Of a stretch of 64,000 bases of DNA, positions 23,045-33,383 are shown one piece after another (within the stretch, counting starts at the first letter, position 1; the number at the start of each line of letters is the position of its first letter). The notes beneath the pieces are model-generated. The model saw only the letters and a program-made list of their open reading frames with translations, ran no database searches and had not been told where the DNA came from. Both the position numbers and the translations under genes were made by a program. Source of the stretch: Anaeramoeba ignava (taxonomy: Eukaryota > Metamonada > Anaeramoebidae); NCBI GenBank assembly GCA_028826165.1, contig JAPDFW010000070.1:1557501-1621500 (forward strand), given 5' to 3'.

Positions 23045-24519
23045 ATGGAAACTTATTCAAATTTAGAAAAACTTTCAAATGATTTAAAAAATTTATTTCA
23101 AAATCAAAATGAAAATGAAAATGAAGAAGAAAGTTATTTTGATTTTGAAATAATTTGTGAACAAAATAAAACTTCATTTAAAACTCATAAATCAATTCTT
23201 TCTTCAAGAAGTGAATATTTTAAAACTCTTTTTAAATCTAAAATGAAAGAATATCAAGAAAATAAATTAATTTTAAAAGATGTTTCAAGTTCAATTCTAT
23301 TTTCAATTTTGAATTATTTTTATTCAGGAAAAATTAAAATTAATTTAGAAAATGCAATTCAAATTTTAATTTTTTCATCAAAATATTTAATTGATGATTT
23401 AATTCAAATTTGTTCAAAATTTTATCAAAAAGAATTTACAATTTGAAACTGTTATTGATGTTCTTAAATTATGTGAATCAATGAAAATAAATGAATTATT
23501 AGAATCTTGTTATAAATTTATTTTCAAAAATCTTGAAAAATTTATTAAAACTTCATTTTTTCTTGAACTTGAAGAAAATCATTTAAATTTAATATTATCA
23601 AATGATAATATTTTAATAAATGAATTTAAAATATTTCAATCAATAATAAAATGGGGAAAACATAAATCAAATATTAATCAAATAAAAGAAAATGAAAAAC
23701 TTGAAAAAGAAGAAAAAGAAAAAATTCAAGATCAAATTTCAAATATTATTCAAAAAATCAGATTTATTGATTTTTCTAAAAAAGAACTTACAGATACTTT
23801 GAAACAAAATTTAATTCCAAATCAAATTTCACAAAAATTAAATAATTTACTTAAATTAAAAACTAATAAAAACAAAAGAAATAAAAGAATTAATTGAAAA
23901 AGAAAAATCAAAATCAAACATTTTCAAAACAAGATTTCATTTTAAATCAACAATTATTAAAAAAGTTGAACATTACAATAAATTAAAAGAATGGATAAAT
24001 GATGATGAATTCTTTTCCAAAATGAAATTAAGATATTCAACAAAAATAGATGGATTTGATTGTAAAAAATGGCATGATAGATGTGATGATCAAGGAAAAA
24101 CATTAATTATTATCAAAACAAAAGATAATTTTATTTTTGGAGGATTTACTGAAGTTGGATTTTCAACTGATCGATCAGAATTGAGTGAAGAATATTCTTA
24201 TTATGAGGAAATATATATTAAAGATCCAAATGCATTTATTTTTTCATTAAGAAATGATAAAAACAATCGAAAACCAAAAAAATTCCCTATTAAGGAAGAT
24301 TATGGAGAAACTGCTCTCCATTATGAACCAGGTTGGGGTCCAGATTTTGGAGATGGAGATATTTCTTTAAATACTACATTAACATCAGGTACTTCCAAAT
24401 TTAGTTGTAGTTACAAATTGCCTAAAGGAATTAAATCTAGAACAAATGAAGCTAAAAGTTATTTAGCTGGTTCACCTGATAAATGGGAAGTTGATGAACT
24501 TGAAACTTATTTCATTTAA
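23045..24519 (+). pseudogene. BTB-BACK-TLDc protein, copy G (two frameshifts)
   Basis: Starts METYSNLEKLSNDLKN. An extra T near 23420 (CAAAATTTTATC against CAAAATTTATC in copy F) breaks the BTB-BACK boundary. The frame resumes at 23481, and the same two-base deficit as in copy F (AACAAAAGAAAT, near 23873) breaks it before the TLDc domain. The TLDc segment 24022-24519 is open: WHDRCDDQGKTLIIIKTKD, FIFGGFTEVGF, SYLAGSPDKWEVDELETYF. Its sequence is closest to copy H. Confidence 0.77.
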
Positions 24520-24637
24520 AAATTAATTATCATTTTATTTTTCAAAATAAAGAAAAATAAGAAACAAATTCAAATTTAAATATTGAATTGAATTGAATTT
24601 TATTTGTTTAGAAAAAAATAAAATTTAAAAAGAAAAT
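24520..24637. repeat. 118-base 3' flank duplicated with 30375-30491
   Basis: Sequence from the copy G stop to the stop of the converging minus-strand gene is essentially identical to 30375-30491, which follows copy H. It includes the same TTGAATTGAATTGAATTTTATTTG and a final TTTAAAAAGAAAATT. The match ends at the neighbouring gene's last codons. Confidence 0.85.
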
Positions 24638-27600
24638 TCACCAATATTCTTCAAAAAGTCTTTGTTTTTGTCTTAAAACAGAAAGATCACCAAAAACACT
24701 TTCCAAAACTTTTCTAACATCTTTTCCCATTTGAATTGTTCCACATAAAAAAATATTTCCTTGATTTTGAGAAATATCTTTCAAACAATCAATATTGTCT
24801 TTCAAAACATGTTGAACATAAACTTTTTTGTTAGATTCTCTTGAAAAAGCAAATAAAGTTTTATCAATCAAATGATTTTCTTTCAATTCAAAAATTTCTT
24901 TTTTGAGCAAGAAATCATCATTTGAATTGCGACATCCATAGATGAAAACTAGGCTCTTGCGCTGAGAGTCTGGAACCAAGGTTCTCTCCATCAACATTCC
25001 ATAGAAAGGAGCAATACCTATTCCAGCTGCAATAAAAACTGAAGGAATTTTTGGATTGTATTTAAAAGTGGATTTCTGAAGAAAAATTGAAATTTTAGAT
25101 CCAATTTCTTTATGAGATAAATATCCTGAACAGAGACCATTTTGAACCACTCTAACCAGAATTCCCACACTCTCAGGATTACTATTAAAAGATGAAGCGA
25201 TGGAATACAAACGCGGCGCCATTCTGGGAAGAGAATTCACAAGCTCTTGGAATTCTATCTCGATACTGGGAAACTTCTTCAAAACGTCAATAATATTCAA
25301 TTTCTCTCTCATAATTTCTTTCTGATAAATTTCTTGGTTACTTTCATAAAGCAAGATTTTTTTCTTTTCTTTTTTGTTTTTGCAATACTGTGAGAGAATT
25401 AAAAGAGAATTCTGAGGAAGAATAGAAGAAATATCAACATATTTGGTCAGAAATTCTCCGATAGTGATTGTGTTTTGAAAACGAAGATCGTTTTTGATCA
25501 TGATTGGTTTCATTGGATCAATCTTTATTCTTTCACAGAGTTGGGTTACTAGTTTTGGATCGTTTTCTGGAAAGACACAAAGATGATCACCTGCTTCATA
25601 TTTCATAATTCGAGAATTTATTCTCATTTCCAAAAAATAAACGCTTCTTGGTTCATATGAGCGTTTTTTCCCAGATTGAGATAACTCCTTTTTCTGGATA
25701 ATCTCTGATATATAAGGGTTAGTGTGATCATAATACATTTTTTGATTGTTTTCGTTGACGAAGTTTTGAATAGGAACATTTTGATTTGATTCATCCATTT
25801 GAATTTCAAATTTATTTTGTGAAATATTTGAATTTTTGAGTTGATTTTCCTTGACAACTATTCCTTGGGATTCAACAATCTCTTTAATTAGATTTTTGCT
25901 CCAAGAGTTGAATGTATTCGAGGATGGGTTAGTTATATCAATTTCGTTGAGAGGAAGAATTTTTTCTGCTCCAAGTTTTTCAAATTGATGATCCAAAAAT
26001 CTACTAAATTTTTGGTAATTTTCTGAATATATTGAAGATCCAATTCCCAAGATGCTGTATTTGATTGATTCTAAAAGATGAGGAGTTTGGTTTGAGTTGA
26101 AACTTTGCAAATATTTCCATAAACGGTGAGCATTTTGAGGAGGTTCACCATTTCCATAAGTTGATGTCTTTTTTAAAAAAATTTGAATGAATTATTTTGA
26201 TTTCATTTGATTTCATTTGATTCATTTATAAAAAAATTGAGAAAAGAAATGAGATGAGTTTTTTAGCGAATAAATATTGAAAATGATATTGTATTTAAAG
26301 AATATTTAGATACCAAAATAATAACTATTGATTCTGAAGGTAAATTTTCAACAGAATAATTTTCCAGATCAATGACATTAATATCAAAAGAACTTTCCAC
26401 ATGAGGAGTGAGTCTAAAACGGAGTAATAATTGATGAGCAAGTTCTTCAGTGGTTCCAGTTTGTGTACCGAATAAAATGGCTATTCTATGTTCCTTATCA
26501 AAATGAGTGATAGAAAAAGTTGGATTTTGCCTTATGTCGAGGATATTTGAATTAGAATTAGTCTCATAAATGATATCTTTTATATCCTTTGGTCTTTCTA
26601 AATAGGGTTTTGGGAATTCGTCTGACCAAATGCCTTTAACTTCCGTGCCACAAAATTTACAACAACCTTTAGAAATGTTCATTTCTATTAAAACTCTTCT
26701 TTGTCTTTTCATGATCATTTTGTTACAATTTGGACAATAAGTTGAAGTATGTTTATCACTTCTAACATTTCCCAAATAAATGTGATTCAGGCCTTGTTTC
26801 TTCCCAATTTTGTAAGCTCTTTTTAGTGTTTCTAATGGTGTTCTTCCGTGGTTTTGCATCTTAAAATCGTCATGATATGCACTTACATTCCAAGGTATAT
26901 TTTTATCAATTCCATAAATAAATTTTGCGATATTTTCTAATTCTTCATCGCTATCATTTTCGTCTGGAATTACGAGTGTTGTCTTGAAAATGAATATAAA
27001 TATTTAAAATATAAATATAAATATTTAAAATATAAATATTTAAAATATAAATATTTAAAATATAAATATTTAAAATATAAATATTTAAAATATAAATATT
27101 TAAAATATAAATATAAATATTTAAAATATAAATATTTAAAATATAAATATAAATATTTAAAATATAAATATAAAATTCATTTCAAATTCTTCTTTTTTAA
27201 ATGTTTACAAGTTCAACCCAAACTCCTAATCTATACCATCTTTCAATATTTCTTAAAACTGGTGATAATCTTACACCAGATAAATTTTGATAAAATTCAT
27301 TTGTAAATGCTTTAAGATCAATATTAATTCCATCAATATATGGTGATAATAATTCAATTGTTTCAGGTGACATATATCCATTTGAAACCATAACATTTTT
27401 AATACCTTTTTTATGAGCCAATCTTAAAAAAGAAAATTGAATTGATTTAATTTAATTTAATTTAATTTAATTTAATTTAATTTGATTTGAATTAATTTGA
27501 TTTTAATTTTGATTTTAATTTTGATTTTAATTTTGATTTGATTTAATTTGAATTTAATTTGATTTTGATTTTGATTTTGAATTTAATTTAATTTGATTTG

Positions 27601-28629
27601 ATTTGATTTAATTTGATTTTAATTTGATTTGATTTGATTTAATTTGATTTTGATTTTGATTTAATTTGATTTGATTTGATTTGATTTGATTTGATTTGAT
27701 TTAATTTGATTTGATTTAATTTGATTTTGATTTTGATTTTATTTGATTTGATTTGATTTAATTTGATTTTAATTTTGATTTTGAATTTGATTTGAATTAA
27801 ATATTATTGAAGATTTTTATGATTTACTTTGCAGTATCATAAATATATTCAGCAAATATTGTTGGTTCCTGTTTTATTTGTGTTTTTTTTTTGAAAAATT
27901 AAAAATCGGAAAAAAATAATTTTTGAAATTAAATTTTACATTATAAGTATAAGCGATTGATTTGCAATTTTCTTTTATACAATTTTTCACAATTTGTTCT
28001 GGTGATAATTTTTTTCCAATATCCAAATCTTCAATATCAATTCCTTGTCTTGTGGCCATTGAAGTTTTCCAATTTTGACAAAAACTACAAGTAAAATTGC
28101 AACCTATTGAACCAATTGAATAAGCAAAACTTGAAGGATAAAAGTGCCTTAACTAATTTTGATTTTGAATTTTGATTTTGATTTTGATTTTAATATTTAT
28201 TTTGAATTTTGATTTTAATTTTGATTTTTATTTTGATTTTGATTTTGATTTTAATTTTGATTTTGATTTTGATTTTAATTTTAATTTTGATTTTGATTTT
28301 AATTTTGATTTTAATTTTGATTTTTGATTTTTGATTTTGATTTTGATTTTAATTATAATTTTAATTTTGATTTTAATTTTGATTTTAATTTTAATTTTAA
28401 TTTTAATTTTGATTTTGATTTTAATTTTGATTTTTACAGGTTTTTTTTCAATTGGATCAACATGAACAGATTTTCCATATCCATAAACTTCTAAAAATAA
28501 TTCACCATTTCTGTTTTTTCTAACTCCACATTCTCCTGTTTTTCCATTTGCAATTACACATCTTCTATAACAACAAGTGCATTTTACACTTTTATTATCA
28601 AGTTTTTCAAATAAAATTGCTTTGCTCAT
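24638..28629 (-). CDS. Fusion of an AmmeMemoRadiSam-family radical-SAM enzyme with a P450-reductase-type diflavin oxidoreductase
   Basis: Six exons in phase: 28438..28629, 27940..28152, 27828..27868, 27209..27422, 26314..26982 and 24638..26167, giving 952 residues, stop TGA. Residues 17-34 hold the family's N-terminal Cys set (KCTCCYRRC, GECGVR). The radical-SAM CxxxCxxC is GCNFTCSFCQNW (C82, C86, C89). YTYNEPTIFAEY, KNVMVSNGYMSPE and DGINIDLKAF follow, then a zinc-ribbon-like tail (YCPNC ... CKFCG, about 302-332). From about 386 comes a flavodoxin domain (IAILFGTQTGTTEE, TSTYGNGEPPQN). The FAD/NADPH module runs from about 590: RLYSIASSF (761-769), GLCSGYLS, AAGIGIAPFYGML, FIYGCRN, FLCGTIQMGKDV and the C-terminal aromatic EEYW. 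Exon 5 alone spans both halves, so the fusion is direct. I infer NADPH to FAD to FMN to [4Fe-4S] electron flow. The substrate is unknown. Confidence 0.9.
26983..27208 (-). repeat. Radical-SAM gene intron of AAATATTTAAAATATA units
   Basis: A 226-base intron between WVEL and TTLVIP. Its body is tandem ATTTAAAATATAAAT, partly palindromic, with some ATAAATATAAAT blocks. Confidence 0.85.
27423..27827 (-). repeat. Radical-SAM gene intron of TTTGATTTAATTTGATTT units
   Basis: A 405-base intron built of TTTGA, TTTAA and TTTTGA pentamers and hexamers on the + strand. It interrupts the conserved Ala-Lys-Leu-Ala helix after the 41-base third exon. Confidence 0.85.
28153..28437 (-). repeat. Radical-SAM gene intron of TTTTGA/TTTTAA hexamers
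   Basis: A 285-base intron directly before LRHFYPSS. It holds regular TTTTGA and TTTTAA hexamers on the + strand. Confidence 0.87.
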
Positions 28630-28899
28630 TTATTAAGAACAAAATGAAAAAATGAAAAAAATGAAAAAAATTTTTGCTTTTTTTTTAATTTAAAAAGAGG
28701 AAAATTAGATTTTTATTTGTTCAAAAAAAAAAGTGGATTTAATTAAATTAAATATTGAATTAAATTAAATTAATATTAATTTGAAAATTTGTTTTTAAAT
28801 TTAAATTTAATATTAATTTGAAAATTTAAATTCCATTTTTCATTTTTTTCATTTTTTTCATTTTTTTCATTTTTCATTTTTTAAATTTTTTAAATAAAA
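28630..28899. promoter_or_regulatory. Divergent promoter between the radical-SAM fusion gene and TLDc copy H
   Basis: A 270-base spacer. Three AAAAATGA units lie next to the fusion gene. Next to copy H lie four or more TTTTTTTCAT units, then TTTAAATTTTTTAAATAAAAATG. Between them is an AT-rich stretch with repeated TTAATATTAATTTGAAAA. Confidence 0.45.
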
Positions 28900-30374
28900 A
28901 TGGAAACTTATTTAAATTTAAAAAAACTTTCAAATGATTTAAAAAATTTATTTCAAAATCAAAATCAAAATCAAAATGAAAAGAAAGTTATTTTGATTTT
29001 GAAATAATTTGTGAACAAAATAAAACTTCATTTAAAACTCATAAATCAATTCTTTCTTCAAGAAGTGAATATTTTAAAACACTTTTTAAATCTAAAATGA
29101 AAGAATATCAAGAAAATAAATTAATTTTAAAAGATGTTTCAAGTTCAATTCTATTTTCAATTTTGAATTATTTTTATTCAGGAAAAATTAAAATTAATTT
29201 AGAAAATGCAATTCAAATTTTAATTTTTTCATCAAAATATTTAATTGATGATTTAATTCAAATTTGTTCAAATTTTATCAAAAATAATTTACAATTTGAA
29301 ACTGTTATTGATGTTCTTAAATTATGTGAATCAATGAAAATAAATAAATTATTAGAATCTTGTTATAAATTTATTTTCAAAAATCTTGAAAAATTTATTA
29401 AAACTTCATTTTTTCTTGAACTTGAAGAAAATCATTTAAATTTAATATTATCAAATGATAATATTTTAATAAATGAATTTAAAATATTTCAATCAATAAT
29501 AAAATGGGGAAAACATAAATCAAATATTAATCAAATAAAAGAAAATGAAAAACTTGAAAAAGAAGAAAAAGAAAAAATTCAAGATCAAATTTCAAATATT
29601 ATTCAAAAAATCAGATTTATTGATTTCACAAAACAAGAACTTACAGATACTTTGAAACAAAATTTAATTCCAAATCAAATTTCACAAAAATTAAATAATT
29701 TACTTAAATTAAAAACTAATAAAAACAAGAAAGAAATAAAAGAATTAATTAAAAAAGAAAAATCAAAATCGAACATTTTCAAAACAAGATTTCATTTTAA
29801 ATCAACAATTATTAAAAAAGTTGAACATTACAATAAATTAAAAAAATGGATAAATGATGATGAATTCTTTTCCAATTTAATATTAGGATATTCAGCAAAA
29901 ATAGATGGATTTGATTGTAAAAAATGGCATGATAGATGTGATGATCAAGGAAAAACATTAATTATTATCAAAACAAAAGATAATTTTATTTTTGGAGGAT
30001 TTACTGAAGTTGGATTTTCAGCTGATCTTTCTGAATTGAGTGAAGAAGATTCTTATTATAAGGAAATATATATTAAAGATCCAAATGCATTTATTTTTTC
30101 ATTAAGAAATGATAAAAACAATCGAAAACCAAAAAAATTCCCTGTTAAGAAAGATTATGAAAAAACTGCTCTCCATTATGAACCAAATTGGGGTCCAATT
30201 TTTGGAGATGAAGATATTTCTTTAAATCGTACATTAACATCAGGTACTTCCGAATTGGGTTGGTTTTACAAATTGCCTAAAGGAATTAAATCTGGAACAA
30301 ATGAAGCTAAAAGTTATTTAGCTGGTTCACCTGATAAATGGGAAGTTGATGAACTTGAAACTTATTTCATTTAA
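28900..30374 (+). pseudogene. BTB-BACK-TLDc protein, copy H (one frameshift near the start)
   Basis: The ATG at 28900 reads METYLNLKKLSNDLKN. One base is missing near 28980 (AATGAAAAGAAAGTT against AATGAAGAAGAAAGTT in copy F), so the first 29 residues are out of frame with the rest. From 29097 the frame is open for 425 residues covering the end of BTB, the whole BACK and the whole TLDc domain. This is the least damaged copy. An in-frame ATG at 29097 could start a product without the first half of BTB. The central AACAAGAAAGAAAT lacks the two-base deletion of F and G. Confidence 0.75.
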
Positions 30375-30491
30375 AAATTAATTATCATTTTATTTTTCAA
30401 AATAAAGAAAAATAAGAAACAAATTCAAATTTAAATATTGAATTGAATTGAATTTTATTTGTTTAGAAAAAAATAAAATTTAAAAAGAAAA
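30375..30491. repeat. 3' flank of copy H, duplicate of 24520-24637
   Basis: Nearly identical to the flank after copy G. It again ends exactly at the last codons of the converging minus-strand gene, which here is unrelated to the one beside copy G. Confidence 0.85.
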
Positions 30492-32687
30492 TTAATCATA
30501 TCGATCTAAAGGAATTGCTCCTTTTGGAGGGAAATTTTTGGATCTTCTAAAAACCCAAATCAAAGCAATAATCACAATAAAACCCATAGAAACACAAACA
30601 CCAATAATAATACCAGCATTATATTTTTGACTTGAAATATCAACAGAAATAGGAATAGGAGTAGGAGAAGGATTAACATCAGAAACTTCGACTTGAATCA
30701 CAATTCCAGGTTCAGTATTTGTTCCAAAATAAATATTCAAGTTCTTGTCATCAAAACTTGCAGAAGAAACATAAACTTCACCTTGATCCAAACTAATTGT
30801 TGAGTCTATTGAAATATTTGCCAAATCAATTCGATAAATAACTTCATTCCAAGTCATTGACATAGCTGCAAAATAAGCATATCCATGTGAAGAATCAATT
30901 AATCCTGTATCAATAAATCTTTCACCAGATGAAAGTGAAATTTGACCAGTTTTTTCTAGATTCATTAGCTCAACTTGTATGATTTTTGAGGTTGAATCAT
31001 TAACTCCAAAATATCCAAATCCATTCACAGAATCAATTACAGATGAACTAAAAAAATTATCATCTTGAAATTGTGATCTTCTTGTTGCTATAAAAGTTCC
31101 AAGTTCAATTTGAATTATTTGGCCTGGAGAAGTATTTGTTCCAAAATAAACAAATTTATTAACAATATCAATACTAGCAGTTGTTAAAGAATCTTCGCCT
31201 GAATTCAAAGTAATTTTGTTTGCTCTTTGAAAATTAATTAAATCAATTTTGACAATTTGACCTGGAGAAGTATTTGTTCCAAAATAAGCAAATTTATTAT
31301 CAATATCAATAACAGAGGACACTAACAAATCTTCACCATTTCCAAGTTGGATTTCATCTTCTTTTTTGAACTGATCAATATTGAATTTGATAATTTTGCC
31401 AGGCGAAGTATTTGTTCCAAAATAAGCAAATCTATTTTCATTATCAAAAACAGCAGTTGTTAAGTAATTATCACCATCGCTCAAAGTAATTTTGTTTTCT
31501 CTTTGGAATGTTGTTAAATCAATTTGAATTATTTGACCTGGAGAAGTATTTGTTCCAAAATAAACAAATTTATTAACAATATCGATAACAGAAGACACAA
31601 GATAATTTTCACCAATATTAAGAGTTTTTTCTGAGTTTTGAGACAATGAATCAATATCAATTTGAATAATTTTTGTTGGTGCTGAATAGGATGAAAAATA
31701 AGCGAATCTGTTTGTAGTATCAATTAAACCAGTTGATAAAGGAAGTTGATCCAAACTTAATTGAACTGAATTTTTAATTGTGAAATTTTGCAAATCAATT
31801 TGGTAAAGAAAAGGATTATCAGTATCAGAATCGCCATCAGAATCAAAAGCAAAATAGGCGAGAGAATTTGGGATATCGATAAGAGAAGTAATAAAATCGC
31901 TATTATTTGAAGAAATTTCTAAAGAATCAACTTTTGAAAAATTATCTGTTTTGATTTTAATAATTTTTTGAGATTTTTTTGTTCCCAAATAAATAAACCC
32001 GTTTTGGGAATCGAAAACCGAACAAGCAACATTATTTTCATCAGAATCCAAAGTTATGATTTGTGAATAATTAAAAACTGTCAAATTGATTTGGATCAAT
32101 TTTGAAGGGAAAGTGTCAGTAGCAAAATAAGCAAGAGAATTCAAAGGATCATAAACACTTGTTGAAATTTTTGCAATTTCAGTTGGAAGATCAAGAACAG
32201 AAACTTTTTGGAATGAAGACAAATCAATTTTGATAATTTTTGCAGGAGATAAATACAATCCAAAATATAAAAATTGATTTAATTGATCGATAAAAACAGT
32301 ATTAAGTGAATATTCTTGTTGATCAAGTTCTAAAGTTTGAACATAAGTAAAATTTAATAAGTTGATTTTAATAATTTTTCCAGGTGATATTTGAGTTCCA
32401 AAATATGCGAAATTATCATTGCTATCTATTACTCCACTGCATATTTCAGTGATATCTTTGGGAAGAAATAATACTCCTTCTTTTGAAAAATTTGAAAGTC
32501 TAATTTTGATAATTTGTGAAGGTGAAAATTCAGTTATAAAATATCCAAATTTGTTTTGATGATCTGAAATTGAGAAAATAATATTATTTTCTCCAGCTTC
32601 AAGATCGATTGATGCTTTTCTTATAAATGAAGTTTTATTTTGTTTAATTATTATTAAAATGAGAATTAAAGTGAGAAAAATTTTCAT
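30492..32687 (-). CDS. Type I membrane protein with 14 beta-propeller-like repeats
   Basis: Intronless, 731 residues. An N-terminal signal peptide (MKIFLTLILILIIIK) is followed by 14 consecutive units of about 45 residues. The consensus is a hydrophobic Leu strand, then SSVIDIxNKFxYFGTNTSPG, then xIIQIDLTTF. Units 8-11 are the best preserved; units 6 and 13 have small insertions. A Pro/Ser stalk (PSPTPIPISVD) precedes one transmembrane helix (GIIIGVCVSMGFIVIIALIWVF) and a short basic tail ending DRYD. Fourteen units equal two seven-bladed propellers. I infer an extracellular binding or adhesion protein. No enzyme motif is seen and the ligand is unknown. It is convergent with TLDc copy H. Confidence 0.8.
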   Translation of the reverse strand: MKIFLTLILILIIIKQNKTSFIRKASIDLEAGENNIIFSISDHQNKFGYFITEFSPSQIIKIRLSNFSKEGVLFLPKDITEICSGVIDSNDNFAYFGTQISPGKIIKINLLNFTYVQTLELDQQEYSLNTVFIDQLNQFLYFGLYLSPAKIIKIDLSSFQKVSVLDLPTEIAKISTSVYDPLNSLAYFATDTFPSKLIQINLTVFNYSQIITLDSDENNVACSVFDSQNGFIYLGTKKSQKIIKIKTDNFSKVDSLEISSNNSDFITSLIDIPNSLAYFAFDSDGDSDTDNPFLYQIDLQNFTIKNSVQLSLDQLPLSTGLIDTTNRFAYFSSYSAPTKIIQIDIDSLSQNSEKTLNIGENYLVSSVIDIVNKFVYFGTNTSPGQIIQIDLTTFQRENKITLSDGDNYLTTAVFDNENRFAYFGTNTSPGKIIKFNIDQFKKEDEIQLGNGEDLLVSSVIDIDNKFAYFGTNTSPGQIVKIDLINFQRANKITLNSGEDSLTTASIDIVNKFVYFGTNTSPGQIIQIELGTFIATRRSQFQDDNFFSSSVIDSVNGFGYFGVNDSTSKIIQVELMNLEKTGQISLSSGERFIDTGLIDSSHGYAYFAAMSMTWNEVIYRIDLANISIDSTISLDQGEVYVSSASFDDKNLNIYFGTNTEPGIVIQVEVSDVNPSPTPIPISVDISSQKYNAGIIIGVCVSMGFIVIIALIWVFRRSKNFPPKGAIPLDRYD

Positions 32688-32740
32688 ATTTAAAATGAAA
32701 AAAATGAAAAATGAAAAATGAAAAAAATGAAAAATGAATT

Positions 32741-33383
32741 TTGAATTTGATTTTAATATTGAATTTGATTTTAATTTTGAATTTGATTTTGATTTTGAAT
32801 TTGATTTTAATTTTGATTTTTAATTTGATTTTGAATTTGATTTTGAATTTAAATTTGATTTTAATTTTGATTTTAATTTTGATTATTTTAATTTTGAATT
32901 TTATTTTGAATTTGATTTTGAATTTTGATTTTGATTTTGAATTTGATTTTGATTTTGATTTTGATTTTGAATTTTGATTTTGATTTTGATTTTGATTTTG
33001 ATTTTAATTTTGAATTTTGATTTTGAATTTGATTTTGAATTTGATTTTGATTTTGAATTTAATTTTGATTTTGATTTTGATTTTGATTTTGATTTTGATT
33101 TTGATTTTGATTTTGATTTTGAATTTTTAATTTTGATTTTGATTTTGATTTTGATTTTGATTTTGATTTTGATTTTGATTTTGATTTTGATTTTGATTTT
33201 GAATTTGATTTTGAATTTGATTTTGATTTTAATTTTGATTTTTAATTTTGATTTTGATTTTGATTTTGATTTTAATTTTGATTTGATTTTAATTTTAAAT
33301 TTTAAGTTTTTCAAGTTAATTTTAATTTTGAATTTGATTTTGAATTTTAATTTTGATTTTGATTTTGAATTTGATTTTGATTA
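32741..33383. repeat. TTTTGA hexamer spacer downstream of metallophosphoesterase 1
   Basis: About 640 bases of TTTTGA, with TTTGAA, TTTTAA and TTTGAATT variants. It starts in the promoter of the propeller protein and runs to the stop codon of the phosphoesterase. Open frames of Asp-Phe or Leu-Ile across it are repeat artefacts. Confidence 0.92.

Noticed and set aside
24638..28629. Bacterial contamination or two adjacent genes instead of a fusion
   Set aside because: Five introns in phase with local repeat style mark it as native. Exon 26314..26982 is open through the junction between the zinc ribbon and the flavodoxin.
8165..30374. Programmed ribosomal frameshifting as a common explanation of the array lesions
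   Set aside because: The breaks lie at different places, go in both directions, and share no slippery heptamer or downstream structure.
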